The notes below the pieces were generated by a model. That model did no database searches. It worked only from the letters and a program-made list of their open reading frames with translations, and was not told the DNA's origin. DNA of 64,000 nucleotides from a virus: positions 117,261-181,260 of the IMG/VR virus record IMGVR_UViG_3300021963_009993; one strand, written 5' to 3'. Made by a program: the position numbers and the translations under genes. Positions 15,389 through 22,977 of the stretch are shown piece by piece (within the stretch, counting starts at the first letter, position 1; the number at the start of each line of letters is the position of its first letter).

Positions 15389-16975
15389 ATGATTATCATT
15401 GATATTGCCGATGTAAATAATTACGATAAAAAAGATTGGCCAAACGATATTTTAATTTTTTCTGACGAATGGGAAAACAGGAATCATCAATGTCAAAATT
15501 TTATAAACGCACATAATAATATTCATTTAGAAAAAATTCATGGCAGAAAATGTGTTGTCAAAGAAATTAAATCAAGAAAAGGAAAAGATTTTTTATCAAC
15601 ACATCATATTCAAGGATCTAATAATCTTGGCGTAATTTTCTTTGGTTTATTTTATAAAAATGAACTAATTGGCGTTATGTCTCTTGGTAGACACAACAGA
15701 CAAATTGCAGATAATAGAATTGTTTTAGATAGATTTTGTATAGCTAATGGTATTCATGTTCAAGGAGGAGCAAGCAAACTTTTCAAGAGATGTATTGAAT
15801 GGGCTAAATTACATAAATACGATGAAATTGTCAGTTTCAGCGACAATCGTTTGACTAAAGGTCATATCTATGAAGTTTTAGGTTTTGAATTAGAAAAGAA
15901 TCATAAGCCAGATTATTGCTATGTTGATACTAACAATTCTTATAAAAGAATTAGCAAACAAAGTCAAAAAAAATCTTCATCAAAATGCCCAGAAGGAATG
16001 ACAGAATTCGAATGGGCTGATGTGCGTGGCTTGAAAAAATTATGGGATAAAGGTAAGAAAAGATGGGTATTCCCACTTGATCCTTCAAAAAAAACATGGA
16101 AACAAAAGCTATCACAAAAATGTGCTGAACAAAATAGAAGAGGGGATTTTAAACACTCCCATGTTAGAGGCTATTTTGCTTCAAAAAAATGCAAATGTGA
16201 TATTTATTATGGATCATCTTATGAATTGAGATGCCTTTATCTTTTAGAACAAGATAATAATGTATCGTGTTTTAAACGAGCAGATGTATTTATAGATAGC
16301 GAAGGTAGAAGTCGTAATCCAGATTTTCAAATTGATTATATTGATAATTCTAAAGAAATTGTAGAAGTAAAACCTGAATCTAGATTTCACAAAGAATCAG
16401 ATGTAAAAAAACAAATTTCAGAAACAAAAAAATATGCAGAATCTTCTGGATTTAAATTTTCTGTCTGGACAGAACGAAGTTCTGGTCTTGCTAATGATAG
16501 GTCGATAATAGAATGGGCAAAAAAGTATATTGCAGAAACAACAGGCAATACAGATTGGATTGAAAAACAGAAAGAAAACGATAAGAAAAAAGCCAAAAAA
16601 CATTATAATTTAAAAATAGCAAATGATAAAATAAAGTTTTTGTGTTCTTTCTGCAATTTAGAACATGAGGCTTTGCGTTTAACGCATGATCGCAACATAG
16701 CCAAAAACGGTCGTTATATTTGTGAAAAAGAAGGTGGACACATAGCAGGTAGCAGACCAAAAGACCATCTTAAAAAAGATAACCCATATGCATCTGAAAG
16801 AAAAAAACAATGTAATGAATGTAAAGATATCAAACTGTTTGAAGCATTTTCTCCTGACAAAAGCAAACGAGATGGTTATTCTACTCGTTGCAAAATATGC
16901 AGGGCTGCCAAGTATAAAGCAAAATATCAAGAAAAAAAGGGTAGCGATAGTCAATCGAGCATAGAATCTAAATAA
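15389..16975 (+). CDS. GNAT-like / PD-(D/E)XK nuclease / zinc-finger fusion, homing-endonuclease-like
   Basis: Three parts are visible. Residues 60-185 look like a GNAT-type domain of the sort found in phage Mom-like or homing proteins (GVMSLGRH, LDRFCIANGIHVQGGASKL, YEVLGFE). Residues 265-365 form a TnsA-like PD-(D/E)XK nuclease: YYGSSYELR with E279, P311-D312-F, and the E327-V-K329 core. Residues 415-510 carry two Cys-rich zinc motifs (CSFC...; CNECKDIKLFEAFSPDK with CKIC). I chose ATG 15389 because of AAGGAG upstream. It sits directly behind the capsid terminator with its own promoter and has AT-rich codons, all typical of a free-standing homing-type gene. Target site is unknown. Confidence 0.7.
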   Translation: MIIIDIADVNNYDKKDWPNDILIFSDEWENRNHQCQNFINAHNNIHLEKIHGRKCVVKEIKSRKGKDFLSTHHIQGSNNLGVIFFGLFYKNELIGVMSLGRHNRQIADNRIVLDRFCIANGIHVQGGASKLFKRCIEWAKLHKYDEIVSFSDNRLTKGHIYEVLGFELEKNHKPDYCYVDTNNSYKRISKQSQKKSSSKCPEGMTEFEWADVRGLKKLWDKGKKRWVFPLDPSKKTWKQKLSQKCAEQNRRGDFKHSHVRGYFASKKCKCDIYYGSSYELRCLYLLEQDNNVSCFKRADVFIDSEGRSRNPDFQIDYIDNSKEIVEVKPESRFHKESDVKKQISETKKYAESSGFKFSVWTERSSGLANDRSIIEWAKKYIAETTGNTDWIEKQKENDKKKAKKHYNLKIANDKIKFLCSFCNLEHEALRLTHDRNIAKNGRYICEKEGGHIAGSRPKDHLKKDNPYASERKKQCNECKDIKLFEAFSPDKSKRDGYSTRCKICRAAKYKAKYQEKKGSDSQSSIESK

Positions 16976-17002
16976 TAACAATCATATTTGTTATTATTTT
17001 TG
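16971..17002 (+). terminator. AT-rich terminator-like hairpin
   Basis: AATAATAACAA (16971-16981) pairs with TTGTTATTATT (16988-16998) across a 6-base loop and is followed by Ts. The stop codon of the upstream gene lies in the first arm. The stem is all A/T except one pair, so strength is doubtful. Confidence 0.5.
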
Positions 17003-17033
17003 CAAATGCAAGGGTGCTTACTGTAATAAGTTT

Positions 17034-17068
17034 ATGCAGGATATGGATAAGTTATTCATATTCTGCAT
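17034..17068 (+). other. Long hairpin just upstream of tRNA-Gly
   Basis: An almost perfect inverted repeat: ATGCAGGATATGGATAA against TTATTCATATTCTGCAT, with two G-U wobbles when read as RNA and a minimal loop. It ends 4 bases before the 5' end of the tRNA. It has no T-run and so is not a standard terminator. It may be a processing signal in the pre-tRNA leader or an operator. Confidence 0.6.
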
Positions 17069-17072
17069 ATTT

Positions 17073-17144
17073 GCGAGCGTGGCATATCGGCTGTGCGTTA
17101 GCCTTCCAAGCTAATTTAGGTGGGTTCGACTCCCATCGCTCGCT
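17073..17144 (+). tRNA. tRNA-Gly (anticodon UCC)
   Basis: A full cloverleaf can be drawn. The acceptor stem GCGAGCG pairs with CGCTCGC. The D-stem is GCAT/GTGC. The anticodon stem TTAGC/GCTAA carries the loop CTTCCAA with anticodon TCC, and the T-stem GTGGG/CCCAT has loop TTCGACT. The discriminator base is T, as in bacterial tRNA-Gly. CCA is not encoded. It reads GGA and GGG codons. A promoter-like TTGCAA-N18-TAATAA lies at about 17001-17030. The HNH gene on the other strand runs into its 3' half. Confidence 0.95.
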
Positions 17145-17544
17145 TTTCTCTCAACTCATAATGTAATTTTCTGTGGCAATTGCTACAAATTGGTATGCAT
17201 TTTTTAAGTTCTTCTAAACCTTTGTTAATAGCACCTTCATTGAAAAAAGCGGATACATCTTTTTCTTTATTATTTTCTGGATGGTGGAAATCTATGCAAG
17301 CTGGGTGTGATTCACCGCAAGCGCATTTAAATTGTTTTTTATAATCTTGCCACCAATCACGAATTTGTTTTTTCTTTTCGCTAGCAGCTGTGATATATTT
17401 TTCTGAGTTGTTTTTATAATGGTTATTGCTTGCAATTTTTTGACAATCTTTACATTTTGATTGTCTTGTTTGTTTGGAAATATTTTTGAAATTAAAATCA
17501 TCTATATTTTTTTCTGTTTTGCATGAATTGCAAAATTTATACAT
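17116..17544 (-). CDS. HNH endonuclease
   Basis: An N-terminal four-Cys zinc site (C5-x2-C8, C31-x2-C34) is followed by an HNH nuclease core: CAC at 74-76, DFHH at 85-88, CxxC at 120-123 and H124/H128 in CHRKLH. Such proteins make site-specific cuts and spread as homing elements. The last residues (AMGVEPT) are translated from the antisense of the tRNA T-arm, so the frame ends inside the tRNA gene. TATAAT lies exactly 6 bases before the ATG and no Shine-Dalgarno sequence is present, which suggests a leaderless transcript. Confidence 0.85.
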   Translation of the reverse strand: MYKFCNSCKTEKNIDDFNFKNISKQTRQSKCKDCQKIASNNHYKNNSEKYITAASEKKKQIRDWWQDYKKQFKCACGESHPACIDFHHPENNKEKDVSAFFNEGAINKGLEELKKCIPICSNCHRKLHYELREKRAMGVEPT

Positions 17545-17550
17545 AAAAAA

Positions 17551-17556
17551 ATTATA
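17551..17556 (-). promoter_or_regulatory. TATAAT box 6 nt before HNH start (leaderless candidate)
   Basis: A consensus -10 hexamer with six Ts between it and the ATG. Initiation would fall at or near the start codon. No Shine-Dalgarno sequence is present. Confidence 0.5.
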
Positions 17557-17608
17557 TGTTTAAAACATTTTAAAAACAAAATTTTCTATAATAATATTGA
17601 GGTGCAAA

Positions 17609-18070
17609 ATGGCTACATTAAAAGACTTATTGTTTGATTTGAAACAAGCTGATACAAACTGTTTAGTATCAATTTATAATCCAAGTGGCATGAGTGTACC
17701 TTCTCATTTTCATATTACTGAAATAGGTAGGACTATTAAAACATTTGTGGATTGTGGTGGGTACGAAAGGGAGAATAGTAATACTACTTTTCAAGTTTGG
17801 GTGGCAGATGATGTTGATCATCGAATGACAGTTGGTAAATTTTTGGATATTATTGCTGCTGGTAAAAACATTATTAATCAAGATGACGAGGTCATATTTG
17901 AATATGACAACAATCATACGATTGGCTTGTATGGTGTAGCTTTAATTCAAAGGCTTGAGCATTTCTTCAATATATTTTTAATGCAAAAAAGGACGAATTG
18001 TTTGGCACCAGATAAGTGTGGTGTTAAGTCTCAATCGGAATCCTGTTGTGGAAGCAAGGGTTGTTGCTAA
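17609..18070 (+). CDS. DUF6428-like protein with Cys-rich tail
   Basis: The pattern SVPSHFHITEIG, FVDCGG, QVWVADDVDHRM and NCLAPDKCGV matches what I remember of the DUF6428 family of small bacterial proteins of unknown function, some near arsenic genes. A second cysteine cluster, CCGSKGCC, ends the protein and suggests metal or metalloid binding. I start at 17609 with GAGGTG before it; the frame could extend to a TTG at 17597. TATAAT at about 17587 is a possible -10 box. The stop overlaps the next start as TAATG, so both genes are coupled. Confidence 0.7.
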   Translation: MATLKDLLFDLKQADTNCLVSIYNPSGMSVPSHFHITEIGRTIKTFVDCGGYERENSNTTFQVWVADDVDHRMTVGKFLDIIAAGKNIINQDDEVIFEYDNNHTIGLYGVALIQRLEHFFNIFLMQKRTNCLAPDKCGVKSQSESCCGSKGCC

Positions 18071-18804
18071 TGAATAGATATGATTTCATAAATGCATACA
18101 CTAGCTCTGGTGTTGACACATATGCCAACAGGGTTTATTTGTTGGATTGTTTTGATTTGGTCAGGGAGCATGTAACTTGTGCCCATTGTGAATCAGACGC
18201 ATATTACATGTCTGATTACATCTTAAGAAATCAAAACACAGACGGTTCGATTATTGAATTTGGTTGTTACAGCGGTGGCATGAGTTGCAAATTATCAAAA
18301 GTTTGTGAGTTGGTTGGTAAGAAATATATTATATTTGACACTTTTAGTGGCTTGCCTTATACGGAGGTTTATGAGACATATAGAGAAGAGGATGCTAATT
18401 TAGGAAATTTTCAAAAAGGAATGTTTTCTTGTGATTTAGAAAGTGTGAAAAAAAATATTGAGCAGTATGGAAGTATTAATAATTGTGTTTTTTATGAAGG
18501 TTTGATAGAGGATAGACTAAAGGAATTGAAGGAAAATCCATTAACAATATTTATTGATGTGGACTTGGTTGATACAGCGAGATTTGTAATTAAGAACATA
18601 TGGGACAGGGTGATAGGGGACAGGATATTTACGCATGAGGCGTGTGTTAAGGATTACATGGAAAGGATATTAGACAGACAATGGTGGCTTGATGAAATGA
18701 AAAGATTCCCGCCTTTTGTAAACGGGAATCTTTTTGAAAAATATCCTAATTTGCCGAACACCATGTGTTTGGCTTATTTAAACAAGTATCAGTCTTTGGG
18801 ATAG
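18070..18804 (+). CDS. TylF/MycF-type O-methyltransferase
   Basis: A class I SAM-dependent methyltransferase of 244 residues. The SAM loop is IIEFGCYSGGMSC, followed by FDTFSGLP, a hallmark of the TylF (macrocin O-methyltransferase) family, and by IFIDVDL, which carries the metal-binding Asp residues. These enzymes methylate sugar hydroxyls. With glycosyltransferases elsewhere in the window, it may act on glycans of the virion or host surface. It is coupled to the upstream DUF6428-like gene by TAATG, and its 3' end overlaps the convergent gene by 16 bp. Confidence 0.8.
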   Translation: MNRYDFINAYTSSGVDTYANRVYLLDCFDLVREHVTCAHCESDAYYMSDYILRNQNTDGSIIEFGCYSGGMSCKLSKVCELVGKKYIIFDTFSGLPYTEVYETYREEDANLGNFQKGMFSCDLESVKKNIEQYGSINNCVFYEGLIEDRLKELKENPLTIFIDVDLVDTARFVIKNIWDRVIGDRIFTHEACVKDYMERILDRQWWLDEMKRFPPFVNGNLFEKYPNLPNTMCLAYLNKYQSLG

Positions 18805-19037
18805 AAACTTCTCATATCTCTTTTTAGTTTTTTGGCTTGTGCGTGACTAAGGTTTATTTTCTTGATGATAGTTCTACCATTCTTGTCTACATCGACTTGT
18901 TCAAGACGCAATCCAGCGAATGGTTCAGGGTTGTATGAAAGTCTTATCTCTCCAAAGTCGAATTCAATGTAGCCATCTGGTGTATTGTATTTGGATACAT
19001 CTCTTTCGATCTTTGTTTTTTGAATTTTGTTTGACAT
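18789..19037 (-). CDS. Small conserved-looking protein, 82 aa
   Basis: A basic C-terminus (AKKLKRDMRSFYPKD) follows a beta-rich middle. Function is unknown. GGAGG before ATG 19037 favours this start over the ATG at 19049. TACTATAAT about 20 bases before the start may be a promoter for this gene. Confidence 0.7.
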   Translation of the reverse strand: MSNKIQKTKIERDVSKYNTPDGYIEFDFGEIRLSYNPEPFAGLRLEQVDVDKNGRTIIKKINLSHAQAKKLKRDMRSFYPKD

Positions 19038-19079
19038 GGCAGCCTCCATGATAATTATAGTAATTTGGAGACTAAAGTT

Positions 19080-19346
19080 CTATTTTTCAATATTACATTG
19101 TGCTATTTCTTTTGGTGTTTTTGATTCACCAATGATTGTTATTTCGGATTCGGTTTCTATCCAAACTCTTGCACCGCATCCTAGTGGTTTGTTTGGGCTA
19201 TAGATAATTTTTGATGGGCCATTGATGACAACTTCTTTTGCGTAAACATTATTTTTTGATGTTTTGATTGTTAGAACTGGGTCTTCTTGACCATTTTTTA
19301 AATTTCTACGAATAATATGTTGGTTAACATGAATTATTGTTTTCAT
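19080..19346 (-). CDS. Small conserved phage/bacterial protein, 88 aa
   Basis: The sequence begins MKTIIHVNQHIIRRN and contains NGPSKIIYSPNKPLGCGARV, a pattern I recall from small uncharacterised proteins in phages and bacteria. The fold looks all-beta. The start at 19346 overlaps the stop of the small upstream frame, and GGGAGAA is present. Function is unknown. Confidence 0.75.
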   Translation of the reverse strand: MKTIIHVNQHIIRRNLKNGQEDPVLTIKTSKNNVYAKEVVINGPSKIIYSPNKPLGCGARVWIETESEITIIGESKTPKEIAQCNIEK

Positions 19347-19504
19347 AATTGATTCTCCCTTTGATCTATCACAAAAGCATTTGCAAACCAAGTTTGGTTG
19401 AAGGAATCGTAAAATTTATTTATGGTGTTACCCCAACCAAATGAATCGGTTATATTTTTTGACCAGCAGCAGCATTGGGGTATGCTTTTTTTGATAATAG
19501 TCAT
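19343..19504 (-). CDS. Very small coupled protein, 53 aa
   Basis: This 53-codon frame starts in an ATGA overlap with the stop of the upstream gene and ends in an ATGA overlap with the start of the downstream gene. Double coupling on both sides is strong evidence that it is translated. It has a CCCW motif near residues 11-14 and is rich in Asn, Phe and Trp. Function is unknown. Confidence 0.65.
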   Translation of the reverse strand: MTIIKKSIPQCCCWSKNITDSFGWGNTINKFYDSFNQTWFANAFVIDQRENQL

Positions 19505-19896
19505 TTTGAATTCTTCTTCAGTTTTTGAATGGTTTTTAAAGCCTCTAGTGCATTTTTTGGATTACCTAGTTCAGCCATAATCAGATCATCTAATTTCAAC
19601 TTTTTATTTTGGTATGCTGGCAGAATCAATCCGGTACTTACTTCGTTATTCGGTTCAAATCTTTCATCCTGTGTATCTTTATCAAAATCTCCATCTCTTG
19701 CATAAAGAGTTCCATCGCCAGTTGGGTTTAGTTGCACATCTAGTTCGATTAACTTAACTGTGGCATTGTTGACTATGGAGGGCGCAAATGTTCTACGCAT
19801 ATCTGCGTATCTTCTTGCCATCCAATGGAGGTCTTTGCATATTGATTTAAGGGTCGAATTTTCTTGTATAAGCCTGTTTATTTCTTTTTTTGACAT
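19501..19896 (-). CDS. Conserved phage protein with RYADxRxTxAP motif, 131 aa
   Basis: The N-terminal helix with KDLHWMARRYADMRRTFAPSIVN is a motif I recall from many phage proteins without known function. The middle is acidic, and the C-terminus is a Lys-rich helix. I chose ATG 19896 with AAGGTG upstream; a GTG lies 9 bases earlier. It is the first gene of a coupled set 19896 to 19080. Confidence 0.75.
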   Translation of the reverse strand: MSKKEINRLIQENSTLKSICKDLHWMARRYADMRRTFAPSIVNNATVKLIELDVQLNPTGDGTLYARDGDFDKDTQDERFEPNNEVSTGLILPAYQNKKLKLDDLIMAELGNPKNALEALKTIQKLKKNSK

Positions 19897-19950
19897 GGAG
19901 GTCACCTTGTTTTAAACAAGCTATAAATTAAATTATAGGGCTTAAAAATG

Positions 19951-19994
19951 CAAACGAAAAAACCCTCTATTTTAAAAGAGGGTTTTTTCGTTTG
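19951..19994 (-). terminator. Strong bidirectional terminator
   Basis: A perfect 17-bp stem, CAAACGAAAAAACCCTC against GAGGGTTTTTTCGTTTG, with a 10-base loop and a T-run on both strands. It separates the interrupted HEAT-like gene from the next minus-strand unit. Confidence 0.92.
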
Positions 19995-20002
19995 TTAATC
20001 GA

Positions 20003-20701
20003 TTAATCTACACCAAGTATTTCCTTGACTGACTTCTTTTTGTTTGGTTCTGGCTTGTTATCAACTGGTTGGTTGATCTTTGGTTTTTGATTTGCAACCT
20101 TTTTGAAGTAGAGTTGCCACATTTCTGATGCTGTTGACTTGGATTCAGCCTCATCATCAAATGGGCCTAGATCAACTTCATCATTGAATTTGTCTTTGGC
20201 AATTTTGATGCAGCTATTTCTTGCCTCTTTAACGACCAAAGGATTTTCATCATTTAGTAGTTTGAACAAGCATTCGTTTGAATCATTTTTAAGACCAAAA
20301 TAGACAGCAGCAGCTGCTCTATTGGTTGGAGATTTGGCATGAACAGCAGCTTCTACCATGTTATTGTCATCGATTTTAAGCAAAGATTTTGCCATAGCCT
20401 TATATGGTGCATTGTTGTTTACAGTAAGGCTATTGCTTTGCTCTTTTTCTGGTATTGGTGGGAATAGGGTATTTGCGTAAGGGAATGAGTTTTTGCCTCT
20501 ATTTTCTGGCAAGGCATTAAAAGCTGGTGTGTCTGCACCAGTAAGTTTTTTCACAAGTGCTTTGAATTCAGGGCTTTCGGTGTTGTGGAATCCTTGACCA
20601 AGGACTTCTGGTACTGGAGCGTTTCAACCCGCAGCAGCTTTTTGGGTATAAACATTAAGATAAATTAATGATGCAACTACAGCAAATAGAATCTTTCGCA
20701 T
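20003..20701 (-). pseudogene. Secreted HEAT-like protein gene broken by one in-frame TGA
   Basis: From ATG 20701 (with GAGG six bases before it) the frame encodes a signal peptide (MRKILFAVVASLIYLNVYTQKAAAG) and then meets TGA at codon 26 (20624-20626). The same frame continues for 206 more codons to 20003 without another stop. The mature part has HEAT-repeat-like helices (AAVHAKSPTNRAAAAVYFG, NPLVVKEARNSCIKIAK). A GTG at 20554 could restart translation but would give a protein without signal peptide. One base change (TGA from TGG) explains the break. TGA ends other genes here, so general recoding is unlikely. Sequencing error, nonsense mutation or readthrough remain possible. Confidence 0.75.
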
Positions 20702-20786
20702 TTGTGCCTCGTACTTTAATTTTTAATCGAACAGGGATATCCCCAAATACATACTACGCATTCCAATCTATAGTTCAAAAAATTTT

Positions 20787-21287
20787 TTAATTTTTTTTTG
20801 AAAAATCATGATATCTTTTGATATACATTGATGTCATGTCCATATCGATTTCATTACTACTTTTAAGGAGTAGTATTTTTTTATTTTCGTTTTCAAAATC
20901 TGGGCTGCAACTCCAAGTGGTTTTTTTGATTCCTACTGCGTCGATTAATTTTTGGCAGTTTTTACATGGTTTAGCTATGCGGAAATTTCCATGCCAATTG
21001 ATTCTGAGGCTGAGTATTTCTATTTGTCTATCTATATTTTCTGTTCCCAGTTTGATGATGAGATCGCTTTCTGCATGTAGGTATGGGAAATGAATCCACT
21101 TTTCGATTCCATATATTTTGGCGATTGAAAATACTTTGGATGAAGTTGTATCGGGTTTATTTTTTCCAATTTCTATGATTTTATTTTTTTTAATTGCGAA
21201 GGCGTAGTGGTAGTTTGGTCTGCTTTTGTTGTTGTTCCAATTTGTGTAAAGGATTTTTACACATTGTTGTATGACAGATTCTTTCAT
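20787..21287 (-). CDS. Cytidine/deoxycytidylate deaminase-like zinc protein
   Basis: The zinc deaminase signature is present: HAE at 71-73 gives the metal His and the proton-shuttling Glu, and PCKNC at 107-111 gives the two Cys ligands. Enzymes of this fold convert cytosine-type bases to uracil-type bases, and phage versions often serve dTTP supply. The C-terminal 50 residues are Lys-rich without a clear motif. I start at ATG 21287; the longer frame uses TTG. No Shine-Dalgarno sequence is seen, and a TACAAT box lies 8 bases before the ATG. Substrate cannot be decided from sequence. Confidence 0.75.
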   Translation of the reverse strand: MKESVIQQCVKILYTNWNNNKSRPNYHYAFAIKKNKIIEIGKNKPDTTSSKVFSIAKIYGIEKWIHFPYLHAESDLIIKLGTENIDRQIEILSLRINWHGNFRIAKPCKNCQKLIDAVGIKKTTWSCSPDFENENKKILLLKSSNEIDMDMTSMYIKRYHDFSKKN

Positions 21288-21365
21288 AACAAAATATTGT
21301 ATCTTTTTTATAGAAACTGTCAAATAGTTGTAACTAACTACCTTATATAAGTGAGGAGAAAAGCC

Positions 21366-21842
21366 ATGAGTAAAAAATTATGTTTCTTAAAATGGTGGCT
21401 TTTAAATATAGTTGTATTTATTTGCTTTATTATTTGTGCCAAGGTTGGTGTTATTACTGCAATTTATGAAAAGGATGCGAGTTTTCTTTGTTTTGTAATC
21501 ATGTTTATTTACATTTTGTGTAGTGCGTTCAATGGTTTTGTGGCTGACGATTTGGATAAGAATAAAACTTCTTCAACGGAAAAAAACCTTGAGTATGGTT
21601 GGTTTTTTTCTGAGTTTTGTCTTTCCTTGGGGATGATAGGCACAGTTGTCGGATTCATAATGATGCTTGCGGATTTTGCCAATGCTGATGCAAACAATTT
21701 ACAAAAATTGATTGGATCGATGAGTTATGGTATGAGTACTGCTTTGTATACGACATTGTGTGGTTTAATTTTTGGCAATTTGTTGAAGCTTCAATGTTTT
21801 GACATGCAAAAAACATTAGAAAAGAAGAATGATGAAACATAA
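21366..21842 (+). CDS. MotA/TolQ/ExbB-like proton-channel subunit
   Basis: A 158-residue membrane protein with four predicted helices at about 10-33, 41-58, 82-103 and 121-143. The last two carry the family pattern: LGMIGTVVGF, then MSYGMSTALYTTLCGLIFGNLL. In ExbB, TolQ and MotA these helices surround the single helix of ExbD, TolR or MotB and carry proton flow that drives a mechanical task. The short form with few cytoplasmic residues is unusual. GAGGAG precedes the start. The next gene overlaps by 14 bp and encodes the expected partner. Confidence 0.78.
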   Translation: MSKKLCFLKWWLLNIVVFICFIICAKVGVITAIYEKDASFLCFVIMFIYILCSAFNGFVADDLDKNKTSSTEKNLEYGWFFSEFCLSLGMIGTVVGFIMMLADFANADANNLQKLIGSMSYGMSTALYTTLCGLIFGNLLKLQCFDMQKTLEKKNDET

Positions 21843-22440
21843 AAACTATAGTTCCCAGACTAGTTTTCTTGATTTATTATTTAATTCACTTTTGGCATTC
21901 GTTGCATTTTTTGCTTTGGCTATTTTGATGATCAAAAAACAGGATGTTGAAACGCCATCGAGTGTCAACAAAGTTGAGTATATGGTTAGTGCTGTTTGGC
22001 CACCGGATTTAAACAATGACATTGACCTGTATATGGCAGATCCTTTGGGAAATATAGTTTATTTTAATAGGCGTGAAGATGGATTAATGCATTTGGATAG
22101 AGATGATGTGGGTACGAAAAACGATGAGATTAGTTTGCCTGACGGTAGTAAGTTTGTTTACAAAGAAAATCGTGAAATAATAAACATTCGTGGAATAGTT
22201 CCCGGTGAATATATTGTCAACATTCATGTCTTTAGCATAAGGGACAAGGGTAAGCCAACTCCTGTTACTGTTAAATTGGAAAAAATGAATCCTTATAAAA
22301 CGGTCATGGTAAAAGAAATTGTTTTGAATGAGACTGGAGAAGAAAAGACTGTGTTTCGTTTTATTGTTGACAAGAATGGTAATATCACATCAATCAAGGA
22401 AGAACCGCAGAAGAATATGGTGGGAAAAATCAAAAGGTGA
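21829..22440 (+). CDS. ExbD/MotB-like stator partner with large extracytoplasmic domain
   Basis: The N-terminus has a short cytoplasmic segment and one membrane helix beginning TSFLDLLFN. This aligns with the TPFID start of the ExbD helix, so D15 matches the proton-carrying Asp25 of ExbD. Residues 45-180 form an all-beta domain with NDIDLYMADPLGNIVYF, LDRDDVG and PGEYIVNIHVFS, resembling DUF2135/YfaP-like domains. This replaces the peptidoglycan-binding or TonB-type ends of known partners. It overlaps the channel gene and is followed 3 bases later by a third membrane gene, forming a tight operon. Confidence 0.72.
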   Translation: MMKHKNYSSQTSFLDLLFNSLLAFVAFFALAILMIKKQDVETPSSVNKVEYMVSAVWPPDLNNDIDLYMADPLGNIVYFNRREDGLMHLDRDDVGTKNDEISLPDGSKFVYKENREIINIRGIVPGEYIVNIHVFSIRDKGKPTPVTVKLEKMNPYKTVMVKEIVLNETGEEKTVFRFIVDKNGNITSIKEEPQKNMVGKIKR

Positions 22441-22443
22441 TTA

Positions 22444-22977
22444 ATGTTTAGTACACTTTTGTTTCCGATGTTATTTCTAATAATTTCTGTGCTTTTGTTA
22501 TGGGTAATTTTGGGATGCAAAGGGCATTGGTCTTTGAAATATTGGATAATAAATTTCACGATATTATTTGTTTTATTTTTTTGGGAAAGTGTCAATTCAT
22601 ATACAGGTTGGGCTACTGAAAACAGGATGCCTAAACAAGCAAGATTTTTAAGTTTTTATCCAGATGAACCAAAATGGCTTTTTGTAATTTTGCAGAAGGA
22701 TTGGTCTAAAGAAAAAAGAACAAACATTTTTGATTTAGTTGGTGCTAGGTCTGGTGATGAACCAAGGCTGTACAAATTACCATATGACAGGGAAACGCAT
22801 GAAAAAATGGAAAAGGCTATGGATAAAGTTCGTAGCGGTCAATATGTGTTGATTTCTTCTGGACTTGATGAAAACGGCAAGGAGATCAAAAAGAAATCAA
22901 ATAATTCTATGACTAGAGATGATGTTCCAAATTTTTATGTTTTGCCACCAGAGAAGTTTATAAAGAAACCAGATTAG
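22444..22977 (+). CDS. Membrane protein, third gene of the proton-channel operon
   Basis: Two hydrophobic helices at about 4-25 and 31-48 precede a soluble 130-residue domain. That domain has no recognised family; it contains KWLFVILQKDW and RSGQYVLISSGLDENG. It begins 3 bases after the ExbD-like gene and so is probably co-translated with the pair. It may anchor or regulate the stator, which is inference from position. Confidence 0.75.
   Translation: MFSTLLFPMLFLIISVLLLWVILGCKGHWSLKYWIINFTILFVLFFWESVNSYTGWATENRMPKQARFLSFYPDEPKWLFVILQKDWSKEKRTNIFDLVGARSGDEPRLYKLPYDRETHEKMEKAMDKVRSGQYVLISSGLDENGKEIKKKSNNSMTRDDVPNFYVLPPEKFIKKPD

Noticed and set aside
20624-20626. TGA read as Trp or selenocysteine across the genome
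   Set aside because: Several genes (5741, 10335, 21829, 30940) end in TGA followed by normal next genes, and no SECIS-like hairpin was seen after this TGA.
20710-20786. Possible regulatory RNA in the AT-rich gap with GGGATATCCCC
   Set aside because: Only a short palindrome is visible, without a clear stem-loop plus T-run or known riboswitch pattern.
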